From Emiliania huxleyi CCMP1516 (Eukaryota > Haptophyta > Isochrysidales > Noelaerhabdaceae), in contig NW_005200690.1 in the NCBI RefSeq assembly GCF_000372725.1, forward strand, positions 743,720-807,719: a stretch of DNA of 64,000 bases. The letters are read 5' to 3'. How positions within the stretch are numbered: the first letter of the stretch is position 1; the number at the start of each line of letters is the position of its first letter. The notes under the pieces were generated by a model. It ran no database searches and was not told the DNA's origin. It saw only the letters and a program-made list of their open reading frames with translations. Positions 10,886-21,695 of this stretch are shown one piece after another. Made by a program: the position numbers and the translations under genes.

Positions 10886-13332
10886 ATGCTGCTGCGTGGC
10901 GTTGCACAGAGCGGGAGAAGAGGGCTGGTGGCGCGGCCTGTTCGGGTGTCCGCTCGCGGCCTCGCCGCCGCCGCCGCCGGCGGCCAGCGCATCCTCTACC
11001 GCTCCACGCGTGGCGGCCAGTCGGACCTGACGTTCAGTGAGGCGGTGCTGCAGGGCCTCGGGACGGACAAGGGTCTGCTGGTGCCGCAGGCGATCCCGCG
11101 GTTCGACGCGGCGACGCTCGAGTCGTGGCGCGGCCTGCCCTTCCACGCCCTCGCCGCCGAGGTGATGTCGCTCTACCTGACGGATGACGACCTCTCGCGT
11201 TCGGAGCTCGAGGCGTCCCAGCAGCCCCTCCCCTCACGGCTGCCGCGCCCAGCATGGCGGGCCTTGCCAGACTTCACCGCCACCGCCCTCACCGCCACTG
11301 CCATCACCGCCACTGCCCTCACCGCCACCGCCCTCGCTGCCACCGCCCTCGCTGCCGCCGCTACCCTCGCCGCCGCGACCCTCACCGCCGCCGCAAGCAC
11401 CCCAGGCGCTCACCGCGGCGAGCTACGGGGCGCAGTGGCGCGACGAGGCGGTGACACCGGTAACCACGCTGCCCGGCGGGATGCGGCTGCTCGAGCTGCA
11501 CCACGGCCCGACCTTCGCCTTTAAGGACGTCGCGCTGCAGTTTCTCGGAAACCTCTTCGAGCTGCTGCTGGCGAAGCGGGAGGCGGCGGGGCTGTCGCAC
11601 ACCCTGACGGTGGCGGGGGCGACGTCGGGCGACACGGGCTCGTCCGCCATCCACGGCTTGCGCGGCAAGCGTGGCGTGGAGGCCTTCGCCTCTCCGCGAG
11701 GCGGCGTCGTGTCTTGTCTCTCCGCCTCGTACCTCGCCCAGGGCGTGCTCCGTAGGTCTTCATGATGTACCCAGAGGGGCGCACCTCGCCGACGCAGGAG
11801 CTGCAGATGATCTCCGTCCTCGACGCAAACATCCACAACATCGCCCTCGCGGGCACCTTCGACGACTGCCAAAACATCGTCAAGGCTCTGCCGACGAGTC
11901 CGCGCGCCGTGGCTGTGAACGCACCCTCCCCACACGGTGTGAGCGGGTGTGAGCAGGCGCTCTTCAACGACCACGCCTTCCGGGACAGCGTCGGCCTGGC
12001 CGCGGTCAACTCGATCAACTGGGCGCGGATCCTCGCACAGACCGTCTACTACGTCCACGCCTACCACGAGGCGACCTCGCCCGGCGCTGCACTCGAGGGC
12101 ACGCAGGTCTCGTACTCTGTGCCGACGGGCAACTTTGGGGACATCCTCGCGGGCTGGTACGCAAAGCAGATGGGGCTGCCCGTCCGCAAGCTCATCGTCG
12201 CGACCAACGAGAACGACATCCTCCACCGCTTCTTCCAGGCTGGCGACTACTCCCAGCTCGGCGTGCGCGAGACGCTCTCGCCGTCGATGGCGCGCAGACG
12301 CCCCGCGGCCGCAGACCTGCGCCCGCAGACCTGCGCCCGCAGAGCCGCGCCTCAGAGCCGCGGCCCCGATCACCCCCCCGACCCCTCCCCCCCCCCTTTC
12401 GACCCGTCCCTCCCGTCCCGTCCCCCGCGCAGGACATCCAAATCTCGTCCAACTTCGAGCGCTTCCTCTTCCACGCGGGCGGCGACGACGCGCCCGCGCT
12501 CAAGTCGCTGATGGACGGCCTGGAGGACACGAAGCGGCTTACGCCGCCCCCCTCGCTGCTCGCCGCCTGCCGGGAAGAGATGGACTCGGAGCGCGTGGAT
12601 GACGCCGAGGTGTGGCTGCGCCCACCGCACCCCTCCTCTGCTAACCCCTCTGCAGACGATCACGCGCCCGCCGTGAGCCGCGGCCCCGCTGCCGCCGCCG
12701 CTGGTGAGGAAGCCGTCGCGCCGCGCGGCAGGTGCTCGCCACGATCGCCGACGTGCACACCGCTTCGGCTGGCGACCATACCCTCGACCCGCACTCGGCC
12801 ATCGCCTAATTAATGATTAGTTATTATTGATTAATTAATCATAGGCGAGCATACCCTCGACCCGCACTCGGCCATCGCCGTGGCGGGCGCTCGTCGCTAC
12901 TTGCAGCGCGCGCCCGAGGAGGAACTTCGCCACCACCGCCCACCGCAACCCCCAACCCCCACCAACGCCCACGCCACCACCGCCCACACCACCACCACCA
13001 TCGCCCCTGACCTCCCCACCCCTCGCCACGCCACGCCTCGCCACCGCGTTCTCTTCCTGGTGACCGCCGCCGCCGCCTCCCCCCCCCAGGCTGGCGTGCC
13101 GATGGTTGCCCTCGCCTGCGCCCATTGGGCGAAGTTTGCGTCGGCGGTGGGCCGCGCCATCGGGCCAGAGGAGGCGGCCAAGCTCGAGATGCCCGAGCCG
13201 CTCGCGTCGCTGCACGGCAAGCCCACCCGCGTCGCGCCTCTGCCGAACGATGTGTCGGCCGTGCGGCAGCACATCCACGCCACACTCGCCCAGGCGCACG
13301 AGTCGTCGGACCAGGAGGCGGTCGGCGCTTGA
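10886..13332 (+). CDS. thrC: Threonine synthase (PLP-dependent)
   Basis: Eight exons (10886-11212, 11406-11681, 11756-11884, 11957-12289, 12433-12609, 12732-12771, 12845-12909, 13090-13332) total 1590 nt, 529 residues. It converts O-phosphohomoserine to threonine with pyridoxal phosphate. Diagnostic motifs are YRSTRGG, HHGPTFAFKDVALQFLG (the Lys of FKD binds PLP), VAGATSGDTGSSAI, GVEVFMMYPEGRTSPTQELQ across a splice, SINWARILAQTVYYVHAY, VPTGNFGDILAGWYAKQMG and HTLDPHSAIAVAG. This is the long, yeast Thr4-like type. Residues 1-35 (MLLRGVAQSGRRGLVARPV) look like an organelle transit peptide. Six of seven introns start GC. The 73-nt intron at 12772-12844 sits on a tandem exon duplication. Read without splicing it puts a TAA at 12807, so the gene would look broken if that intron were missed. 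Confidence 0.93.
12771..12879 (+). repeat. Tandem exon duplication with AT-rich filler, acting as an intron
   Basis: A 36-nt stretch (12771-12806) recurs at 12844-12879 with one mismatch. A 37-nt AT-rich filler (12807-12843) separates them in a gene that is otherwise very GC-rich. Both copies start GGCGA. GC of the first copy serves as donor, and the filler's final A plus the second copy's first G make the acceptor AG. Splicing restores one copy of DPHSAIAVAG. Confidence 0.8.
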
Positions 13333-14212
13333 GCCGCTCATGGCGCCGCCGCCGCCGCCTTTGTGCAGGCCCCAGTGGCTCATCCGCTCTCACGCTCCAA
13401 TCGAGCACGCGCAAAGCTATGGCGCGCGGCTCGAGGTCGGTCCCAGTCCCTGTGTGCGGTCGCACCGCACCACGCGCACACCACGATATACGGCATGTTC
13501 GACACTCACTAGGAACAAAAAACCGATCAATCGGTTCTTCACAGAAAACTGCGGCCGCCAGCGACAGAGCGTCTCGCTGGCGGACGGCGAGAGGAACACG
13601 ACAAAGGGACGTCCGGACGTCCATCCACTGGGATGAGACGTAACTGGAGATCTAAGGTCGAATCTCCCGATTCCACAGCCGCCCACAGGAGCGCCGCCTC
13701 AACACGGGGTCTCGGCTCTATCGAGCCATGCTAGCTCCAGCCGCAGCCCCACCCGGCCGCCCGAGGGTGTTCCCGCAGGCAGAGAAGACCAATCCTGGGG
13801 GAAGTAACCTTATAACACACCGGTCTGCAAAATAAAGCATGAAACTCATAGCACAGACAACTCTCTCTCACCTGCGTGTGGTCACCCGGCCCAACACACC
13901 TTGGCAATCGAGTCTCCTCTCGTCAGTCATAAAGGCGTTCGCTCCTCGCACCGCGCGTGTGTCTTTGCTCTGACCTCTGTCAGACACGTCAACATCTGTG
14001 GTGATGTGCGATCGCAGCCTCTGGCGGCGACTAGCTCCGCCCCCGGCGACCGGGATACGCACGTTGCAGCGGCGGCGCACCTCCACGCATGCATGCGCGC
14101 CAGCCGGAGGGCATGGAAGGAGCCCACCACGAGCGCGAGGAGCCTATGTGGCGAGAAAGTCGCGGTCCAGGCGACGCGCCGCGAGAATGTGCCCATCCTC
14201 TCCGCCCCAGGC
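13333..14212. other. Intergenic region containing repeat R2 copy 1 (13539-13810)
   Basis: From 13539 to 13810 the sequence is nearly identical to 43372-43640. It includes a hairpin (CGCCAGCGA ... TCGCTGGCG) and the palindrome GGACGTCCGGACGTCC. It ends with GGGGGAAGTAACCTT at both sites, after which the flanks diverge. No coding frame is convincing. Outside the repeat I see nothing. Confidence 0.7.
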
Positions 14213-14846
14213 TTAGCGCCCCGCGTGGATGGCGCCCGCCCAGGGCAGTGACGGGCGCAGAAATTCATAGACGGGCGTTCCGCCCGCAGCGAGCCACGCC
14301 CAGTGGAAGGGGAGGTAGAATGCGGCGAAGAGGACAGGCCAGAGCCAGAGGTTTGCGGTGGGAGCGGCGGCTTGCTTCGGAGACAGCAACGTGCAGTCAG
14401 CGATCAGGAGGGGCACCTGTTCACCGCGGACACTGTGAAGCGAAGATATCGTTACACGTTGGTCGGCGAGCGGGAGAGGCACGGAGAGCGCGTGCATCGT
14501 CAGCTCGTCGAACCTGCTCACACATCCAGCACAATGGTGGTACGTCGCTTCAACAATGTCGAGCAGTCTGGACTCTAACACACCGGAACGCGTGGCGCTG
14601 GAGGTAGGGTGGCAGCGACGGGAAGATGACGAGCCAGAAGACGGCGGCGGTCAGCAGCGAGGGCGGTGCCACCGTGCAAAAGAGCGTCACCTCTTGCACC
14701 GCCTCCATTCGCCGTGCCGCGCCAAGAGCGAAGAACGCAGTGACACCGGAAAAGCACCACACAGTGAAAAAGCGCGCTGCGCGGAGGCCTACAGCGGAGC
14801 AGTTAACCTGCGCCGCTGGAGGAGACCAGATGATGCGGCGGGACAT
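14213..14846 (-). CDS. FAR-17a/AIG1-like transmembrane protein
   Basis: Three exons (14846-14584, 14513-14456, 14416-14213), all with GT donors, sum to 525 nt, 174 residues. Hydrophobic segments are FFTVWCFSGVTAFFALGA, LLTAAVFWLVIFPSLPP and LWLWPVLFAAFYLPFHWAWL. Between them lies FDELTMHALSVPLPLADQ. This aligns by eye with the conserved histidine region of AIG1/ADTRP proteins (threonine hydrolases acting on fatty-acid esters of hydroxy fatty acids), and GTPVYEFL matches the family's later V-Y-x-F-L. It is shorter than animal AIG1 (about 240), with the first helix apparently absent. The family call rests on motif spacing only. Confidence 0.5.
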
Positions 14847-15151
14847 ATACCCTCAAAATCGGCGCCATCTGGGTGCGGCAAGATGAAATGGCCCACGAGC
14901 GCCACCGCTGGGCCCAGAGATAAAACTTCTGTGATGCCATGCGTGACCTAGTAGTGTCCCCAGCTATGGGCGTGTCCACGTTGGAGCCAGGTGTGGTGTG
15001 GGCGCGAGAATAGCTCCGCCGTTCATGGAGGCAACCGATGCGAGTCGACTGGTGTGTGTCGTCGTGGTTTCGTATCAAGAATTCTCTCTCTCTCTCACAA
15101 GCTCAGACAGTCGAGAAAGGGATAGACAGCAACGACAGTCAGAAGTCGGCG

Positions 15152-15244
<93 letters not shown>

Positions 15245-15403
15245 GCGCGGAGGGTTCCCTAAAGGCAGGGAGCCCGAACCCAGTCTCGGAGGCGGGTGGG
15301 TGGGGTGAGGTGGGGTGAGGTGGGGCGAGTTGTCGGCGTTGGCGTCGGTGCGAGCAGAGAGAGGTGCCGTGTCTCCTCGTCCGCTCCGTCGCACTCTCCT
15401 CGC
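14847..15403. repeat. Intergenic stretch with (CA)n/(GC)n microsatellite
   Basis: A pure CA run spans 15156-15230 and passes directly into a CG run (15231-15249), a classic Z-DNA-prone sequence. The rest of the interval has no convincing gene. The run lies about 150 nt left of repeat R1 copy B. Confidence 0.85.
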
Positions 15404-15801
15404 ACGCCGGCGAAGCACCATCAAGCTGCTGTACGGCCCCGGCATCGCCTCCCCTGGCTTAGCTAGAGTGAGAGATATTGTGCACATGGTCAGTTTCTAC
15501 AATATACTCGCTGACACCTTACCTCCCAGAGCTCGTCCCGGTCCGCCACGGCCATCCTCGGCCTCCGGAGGGCCCCCGGCCGCGGCGCGGTGCGGCGGCG
15601 TGCGTCACAAATCCGACCACAGAGCACCGGGACGCGGTCGGGCGATCTGAGGTCCAACTAGGCGTATGCATTGCCCATCCAGGGCTATCACCTGGACCCA
15701 TCAACAGGCGCCTGCGGCGCCGTGGTCACGAGGTGTTGTTCACACCTGGGCAAGCATTCATGCAGCACAGTACCTGGGCAACCATTCAGGGCGACGAGTA
15801 G
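15404..15801 (+). repeat. Repeat family R1, copy B, with intact right end
   Basis: This copy starts inside the family sequence (CGCACGCCGGCGAAGCACC), so its left part is missing. It continues through CTGGCTTAGCTAG and the AT-rich CAATATACTCGC to the right end. The last 30 nt (15772-15801, starting ACCTGGGCAACCATTCAGGG) are the exact inverse of the left end of copy C (58473-58502). That identifies a 30-nt terminal inverted repeat. It stops 64 nt before the ATG of the next gene, on the same strand. Confidence 0.8.
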
Positions 15802-15865
15802 GCTCCCCAGCACCGGCAGGGCGCCTGCTAAACCGAGGGCTCTCGGTCGGGTTGACTCGGCAGAA

Positions 15866-16723
15866 ATGCTGACGCTGGCGCCGCTTCTCGCCAGCCATGT
15901 TGTTTCAGGCCATCCGTTGCTGCTCCAGCTCGCGTTGCCGCGGCTCTCGTTGCCTCTTGCGTCAGCGCCGCCGCGGGTGCCGCTCGCCGCTGCTTGCCTG
16001 GCGCCAGCCTCGACGCTGCACCCTCGCTGGGTAAACACGCTCAACGTGGCGCTTGAGGCGTCGGCGATGTCAACGCTGCTCGCCTACATGCTGGTTGACG
16101 TCGCAGCCACCTTCTCGGTGCTCGGCGCGCTCACCATTCTGCGCGTGGCGGTGCCGGCCGACTTTGCGCTCGCCCTGGCGCTCTCAAAGGCGCTGCGCGG
16201 ACCGCGGCTCGCGCTGGACGCCAGCCTGGCCGCCTGGCTGACGAGGCGCTTCCCCGCCCTCCGCGCCGTCAAGGTGTCGCTCTGTTTCGACGAGTTTGCA
16301 GCCTCGCTGCACTCGGTGGGAAGCAGCTTTGACGAGGGCCGGCAGGCTGCTGGCGGCGCTCCTCCGCACGCGAACGCGCCGCCGCGCGCGAGCGCTCCGC
16401 CGCGGGCGAAGCTGGCGACCGCCGCGCAGGCTGCGCGCCAGATGACCTCGCAGTACGGCCTTGCGTACATGGCGGCGAAGAATGCCGTCGCCCTCGCCTC
16501 GATGCTCATCACGCTCGCCGCCCTCCGGACGGCGAGATCGGCGACGGCGGCGCTCATCGCCCGGCTCGGCGTCAGCTCGGCGGCGGGTGAGCTCGCGGGC
16601 CGAGCCGCCCTCGCTGTAACGATCCACTACGCGTTGTTTCCTGCGGTGTGTCTGACGGCGGCGGCGCTCGGTCCACGCCTCCACAACGCCACCCAGCGAC
16701 GACTCGGGGAGCGGCGGCCGTGA
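15866..16723 (+). CDS. Multi-pass membrane protein with repeated helical unit, possibly DUF1279/FAM210-like
   Basis: A single exon of 285 codons begins MLTLAPLLASHVVSGHPLL. Two similar halves can be seen: MSTLLAYMLVDVAATFSVLG with ALTILRV, and SQYGLAYMAAKNAVALASML with ITLAALR. Each has an amphipathic lead, a hydrophobic helix and a following alanine-rich helix. The middle (about residues 165-190) is a Pro/Ala linker. This loosely recalls DUF1279/FAM210 organelle membrane proteins. N-terminal residues 1-55 are rich in Ala, Leu and Pro and low in acidic residues, compatible with organelle targeting. Repeat R1 copy B lies directly upstream and may supply its promoter (inference). Confidence 0.55.
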   Translation: MLTLAPLLASHVVSGHPLLLQLALPRLSLPLASAPPRVPLAAACLAPASTLHPRWVNTLNVALEASAMSTLLAYMLVDVAATFSVLGALTILRVAVPADFALALALSKALRGPRLALDASLAAWLTRRFPALRAVKVSLCFDEFAASLHSVGSSFDEGRQAAGGAPPHANAPPRASAPPRAKLATAAQAARQMTSQYGLAYMAAKNAVALASMLITLAALRTARSATAALIARLGVSSAAGELAGRAALAVTIHYALFPAVCLTAAALGPRLHNATQRRLGERRP

Positions 16724-16872
16724 ATTCATTTCGTCGACCTTGTGTAACCGTCTCATGTTTGGTTTGTCCTGCCGCGCACATTGTCATCGACTTGTATCCG
16801 ACTTGGTGGTTGGTGGCTGTGGTGATGTAGCGATGGTGTGGGTCTCTAGTCGCCTAACGCGTAACGGCTCCT

Positions 16873-17000
16873 AAAAAGAAAGAAAGAAAACAGACAACCC
16901 AAGGGAGGGATGGGAGGACGGCACCACGCCGCCACCACACAGGGATTTTAAGGAGAGGTGTGTGGTGCGCTAGCCGTCGCCCACCCTAGGGAGTCTGCCT
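16873..17000 (-). mobile_element. Second copy of the (CTTT)-tailed short element
   Basis: It is nearly identical to 3602-3735, with small indels (CACCACGCC against CACGCC, and a shorter GGTGTGTGG). It runs from AAAAAGAAAGAAAGAAAACAG to CTAGGGAGTCTGCCT. No clear target-site duplication is visible here, only a weak CTCCT/CTTCCT match. Confidence 0.75.
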
Positions 17001-17407
17001 CTTCCTATCTCTCTTCGCAGTCTCTCGCCGCTTCTCGCTGCAACCTTCATGCCACCTCGCGGTCGTCCCCTTAGGTATATTGTTGGCAAATCAAGACACA
17101 GAGCTCACACAGAATCACAGCGGGAGGAAAGCGGCGAGTCGCAATTCCTGGGGTCCTTGTGGCCCCACTCTCGTCGTTCTCTCCCTTGTCATTTCCTCCT
17201 CTGTCGCGTCGTTCTCTTCTGCCTCGTCCTGTGACGCCGGCTTCCGTGTTCCGTCTCGCGCCACGAATTCTTCAAAACGCTGCCTGACACTGCCCTCCTG
17301 GCGTTGCCGTTCCACTTAGAAGCGCGCGCGGCGCTGTTTGGCGAGGACGGGAGCGAGAGCCATCCTTGCAGCCGGTTGTTTAACGCCCAGTGCGGCGACG
17401 GCAGCCG
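17001..17407. other. Intergenic stretch
   Basis: It has lower GC than the surroundings. I see no convincing ORF, and no repeat beyond the element ending at 17000. Confidence 0.35.
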
Positions 17408-20400
17408 ATGGCATACATGAAGGCGCGCTGCTCCCAGTCGAAGGGCGCCAGCCAGACCGACCCGTTGGGAGCACAGTCGGCCGGTGTCGCCTCCTCACTT
17501 GCGGCGCAGCCCGTCGACACATTGCTCGACGCGGTCTCGGCTGCGGGCGTCGGCCGGCTGGACTGTCTGCGCGACCTGGCGGAGCCGCGGCAGGCCGTGC
17601 CAGAGTCCGCCGCTCTGATAGAGGCGCTCCTTCGACCTGGGAAGCCCATCCTCACTCCTCAGGAGGCAGAGGTGCTGCGCGCGTGCAGTGTTGCGGCCGC
17701 GCCGGGGGAGATGTCGCCCACCCACTCGCAGCTCGAGCGCGCCGCGCGCTCCTTTGCAGACGTCCGGCCACTGCCCGCATCGGTGTGCAGCCGGCTCGTC
17801 TCTCTACTCCGGCCGAGCGGTGCGGCGTCGGCCGCGGACGACGCCGTGGCCGCCGCGCTGCTCGCTCCGCTGCTCGTGGGCAAGACCCTTGGCGCGACTC
17901 TCGGCGGCTGGGGCGCTGCGCATGTGCTGCTGCTCCTGCTCGGCGACCGTTCTCCTGCCTCTGCCGCCACAACCACGGTGCTCCCCACACCGCGCCGCAC
18001 CAGAGGCGATCCGTCGGAGGCGTGAGGGAGGGTGCCGCTCGCACTGCCGCAGGTGGTTCGGATGCCGCTCGAGGCGGCGGCAGCGCGCGTGCAGCTCGTC
18101 CCTCTCCCTCCGGCCTGGCGGGTCGGTGCTGCCTCGCACGCGCTGCAGGCGGCGGTGCATGCCGTGGCCGACTCGCGCGAGGATGACCCGCGCCGGCTTG
18201 TGGACGGGGACCTCGTCCTCGCCCTCGACGGCGAGCTCCTCTCTGAGACGTCGCAGCTCACCGTCCTGCGCGACACCGCCCGCGCGGCCAGCAGTGCCGC
18301 GCCGCACCGGCCCACCAGCAGGCCAGACGCTAAGGTGCCTGGCGGCAGAGGCACGCACGCAGCAGCTGAGCTGCTCCTTCCAGGAGCCTTCCAGGAGCCT
18401 TCCGGGAGCCTTCCGGGAGCCTTCCAGGAGCCCTCCTGTAGGCCGGCACGCAGTGCGCGAGCTGCTCGTCGTGCGGCGGGTGGCGCCGGAAGGAGAGGGC
18501 GGCGCGCCGGCCCGGCTGCCGCTGGCCTCAGCTGGCGCGGCCCCCGCGCCTCTACCCGCCTCCGAGCTGACGCGATCCGAAGGGCGGGGCGCGTCGCTGG
18601 GGCGGGGCGCGCCGGAGCCTCCGTCGAGCGAGCGGCGGCCGCTCGTTGCGCGGCTTGAGCGGCGCGAGGCGAGATGCAGCCGAGATGCAGCCGAGATGCA
18701 GCCGAGATGCAGCCGAGATGCAGCCGAGATGCAGCCGAGCCGTGGACGAGGTAGCAGAGGTGCAGGAGAGGTGCAGGAGAGGCGCAGGAGAGGCGCAGCA
18801 GAGGCGCAGCGATGCTCGAGCGTCGGGGGGAGATGATGCGCCTCGGGTGCACTTCCCTCGTCCCCGAGCCCTGCCCGAGCCGTCCCCCAGGCGGGCGCGC
18901 TAAAGGAGACGTCGCGCGCGGCGGAGGTGCGGCGAGAGGCGAGAGCGCCCTCCCCCCCTTTCCGTGGGTCCGCGGTTCAGCAGCGGCGGTGGGTCAGGTG
19001 CGGCGCGAGCAGGTCGCCCTCATCCACGCGCGGGCTGAGGAGGCGGCCGAGGCACGCGCAAGTGAGCTGGTCGCTGCGGGCGGTGCCGCCGCAGAGGCGC
19101 GGATCGAGGAGGTGAAGAGGGAGGCGGAGGCGGAGCGAGAGGCGGCGCTGCAGCGCGAGCGAGAGCGGCTGCAGCGGCTCCACCTCGAGGAGATGGCCTC
19201 GCTCCGCAAGCAGCTCGGCGCGGGCGGCGGCGCGGCGGGCGCGGGGGTGGCGGGCGGCGGCGCGGCGGGCGGCGGGCTCGAGGAAGCCGCCGGCTCGGGG
19301 CAGGGAGGGAGGGGAGGGGAGGGGTCGGAGGCGCGGGGAGAGTTCGGGGCGGGAGAGCCAGGCGAGGCGTTGTTCGGAAGCCGGCTGCAGCGAGCGGCGC
19401 ACGGGCTTGTCCGATCTGCGGCCGAGAGACTGGACCCGAGGATCGACCCGACGGGTGGACCCGACGGTAGGCGCGCGAGCTGACCGAGCTCGCGCGGCTA
19501 GCGGGCGGCAACGGCGTGCTCAACGCGGCGGCGCTCGCCCTCGGAGCAGAGGCGAGCTCGAGCTCGCGATATGAGGAGATATGGGGAGATATGGGGGGAG
19601 CAGAGGCAAGCTCGAGCTCGAGCGGCGAGCGGCGGCGGGAGAGGGCGGAGCGCGAGGCCCGCTCGCAAGGGCCGCAGGAAGAGGCGTCGTTCGAGGTGCG
19701 CGCGGGCGACGTCCTCATCCGTTACTACCCGGAGAAGCGCTCTGCAGACTGCACGCCGCCCGGAGCCGGCGCTGTGGCAGCGGCCGCCCCTCCGCCGCCC
19801 TTCTCCCGCCCGCCGCCCGCCTCGCCCCCAAGGCCCTCGCTCTACCCGCCGCCAAGCGGCAGCACGCCTCCGCGCCGGCCCCTGCAGAGGCCTCCCGCCC
19901 CGGGACTTGCCGTGCCGGGACTTGCCGTGCCGGCGGAGGCAGCGGCGGCGGAGGCAGCGGCGGCGGAGGCAGCGGCGGCGGAGGCAGCGGTGCCGCGCGC
20001 GGCGGAGGCAGCGGTGCCGCGGCGCGACCCGGCGCCGCCGCCGTTTGAGGCGCCGCTTCCCGCCTCGCCGCTTACTCTGCCGCCCGCACAGCCGTCCCCG
20101 TCCGCCTCGCCGCCCGCACGGCTGCTCCTCTCGCCCGCGCTCCCCCCCCCACAACGGGCGCCGTTGCCGCCTCCCGTATTCGGCTTGGCGCCCGAGTTGG
20201 CCGACCCCCGGCAGCCGGTCTCCGAGTGGCCGGGCTGGGCCCAGCTTCGCGCGGAGATCTCGCCCAGCACGCAGCCAGGGCCCGCGTGCGAGTCCTTGCC
20301 GCGGCGGCCAGTGTCAGCTGCACGGGCCCTCTCCGCCACCACCTCGCCCGGCCGCAACCCTGCGTCTCCGCCAGGGCTGGCACAAATGCGTCTCGGTGCG

Positions 20401-20499
20401 GAGGCGCTGCAGGCACGGCTCGACGCGTTGCGCAGACGGCCGGTTGGGTTTGGACAGCCGGTTGGGTTTGGAGAGAGGCGACCCTTCTGTGTCTCTTAG
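17408..20499 (+). CDS. Long low-complexity protein with helical N-terminus, PDZ-like strand region and coiled coil
   Basis: Exon boundaries are only partly resolved. The ATG at 17408 opens MAYMKARCSQSKGASQ. A helical region follows (about 17500-17960, including LLAPLLVGKTLGATLGGWGA). After an acceptor at about 18055 comes VVRMPLEAAAARVQLVPLPP ... LVDGDLVLALDGELLSE, which recalls a PDZ strand-turn. A GC-donor intron near 18668 carries six 11-nt repeats (GAGATGCAGCC). Then a strong coiled coil at 18990-19220 (RAEEAAEARASELVAAGGAA ... RIEEVKREAEAEREAAL), then FEVRAGDVLIRYYPEKR, then a Pro/Ala-rich tail ending in RRPFCVS. It could be two genes. I do not recognise the protein; a scaffold role is only a guess. 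Confidence 0.45.
18671..18736 (+). repeat. Six 11-nt tandem repeats (GAGATGCAGCC) in an intron
   Basis: Perfect 11-nt period, beginning two bases inside a probable GC donor (GAG|GCGAGATGC). The same sense-strand GAGAT core at 11-nt spacing recurs in four other introns of the window. Confidence 0.85.
19543..19620 (+). repeat. 24-nt tandem duplication around an AG|GC site
   Basis: GGAGCAGAGGCGAGCTCGAG at 19543 recurs at 19597 with one change (GGCAAG). A 30-nt AT-richer filler of GAGATATGGG units lies between. The 54-nt period keeps frame whether or not the segment is spliced (AEASSSS ... AEASSSS). AGAG|GC at both ends could work as donor and acceptor. Confidence 0.7.
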
Positions 20500-21105
20500 C
20501 GCGGACAGACGCTCTCGCTGGCGTCCCTTGTCCCATGCCTGTCTCCGCTGTGTGCTCCGCCGGGTAGAGCCATACAAGTAGAGAGAGTGTCTCCCAGTAA
20601 GCTAAAAGTACGTACAAGTAGCGACACACTTATGCGCGCGCCAGTCGTTAGATAACAATGTTGTATATGGTTTTGGCCTTTTGCGCGGCGACGGATGCGC
20701 ATGGGGGCATCCCCTGTCGCCTGACGCGTACTGTAGTCAGACTGTACACACACCCCCCGCGCCCCGCGGCTACCGCAGCTCGCGCGCAGCCCGCCCTGAG
20801 CTGAGCCACGTCCGTCGAAGTTGCCTGATTTTGCACGTAAAACACATGGGGGCGAAGCCTGATTAGCATCACACACAATACGCGAGACACGCCTGACGGA
20901 AAGTACGTGTACGACTTGTCAATCATAATCTCTAGAGACGGGCCACGCTCGCGGCGGCCGGCGCCAGCGACGCTGTCCCCTGGCTCTAGGCGAATGAGGC
21001 GTCCTCGCTAATCGATCGTGTGTGCACCCGCTCAAGCGAGCCGTATCTCGCATGCTTGATGACGCGCTGCGCGTAGAGGTCGCCTGAGGCAAGGTGGCGG
21101 CAGCC
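20500..21105. other. Intergenic stretch with a shared 25-nt motif at 20591-20615
   Basis: The motif starting CTCCCAGTAAGCTAAAAGTA is repeated exactly, in inverse orientation, at 34959-34983, and partly at 8072. It follows a GAGAGAGTGT run. I see no gene. Confidence 0.55.
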
Positions 21106-21695
21106 TCAGAGTGCGCGAGCAGGCCTCATCAGATCGAGGGCACCGCCCTCACCAATCCAAAGAGTCGCGGGGATGGCGAGGAAGACGAGGAGAAATATGA
21201 TGAAGGGCGCGCCGTTCGCGTACCTAGAGCGCGGAGAACCACGCCTCGAGGCGACCCTGCGACCGCTTCCCCGATGAGGGCGACGCACTTTCCCTTTGAG
21301 CGCCGGCAGTGCTCGCCGCAGCCGCCGGCACCGACAAAGGTGTCGTCGTCGTCGTGCCGGTGAGATCTCCCCGTGGCGTGCGCGTCGCCGGAGGTATTGC
21401 TCCCGTGCGGGTCCGGATCCAGCGCTGCCGTGCTGGCACCTGCCGTGCTGGTCGAGGACGCGTCTCTGCTGGCGCTTCGTGCTGCCCGCGGGCGCCGATA
21501 CAGAAGTGGCGGCAGCGGCGGCGGCGGCGGCGCTGCCACCAGAGCCGACCAGAGCCACATCGGTGGCGGCGGCGGCGGCGGCAAGCGCGGCGGCGGCGGT
21601 GACCTGCGGCTGAATATCGCAATGGGTCTTGCCTGTGCCCCGAGAAGAGCGAAAATCACGGCGAGCGGTGGCCGCCAAGCTGCGAGGCCAGTCAT
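21106..21695 (-). CDS. Small secreted or type I membrane protein with C-terminal anchor
   Basis: The ATG at 21695 gives MTGLAAWRPPLAVIFALLGA, a good signal peptide. A proline-rich stretch and a His/Asp cluster (SHRHDDDDTFVGAGGCGEHC) follow. The C-terminal membrane segment FIIFLLVFLAIPATLWIG is in another phase. The two join through a possible 32-nt GT-AG intron (21255-21224), giving 185 residues. An intron this short is unusual, so a sequencing or assembly indel is an alternative. Family unknown. Confidence 0.45.

Noticed and set aside
12771-12879. Threonine synthase as a pseudogene because of the in-frame TAA at 12807
   Set aside because: A GC-AG splice removes the stop and restores the conserved sequence, and the rest of the gene is intact.
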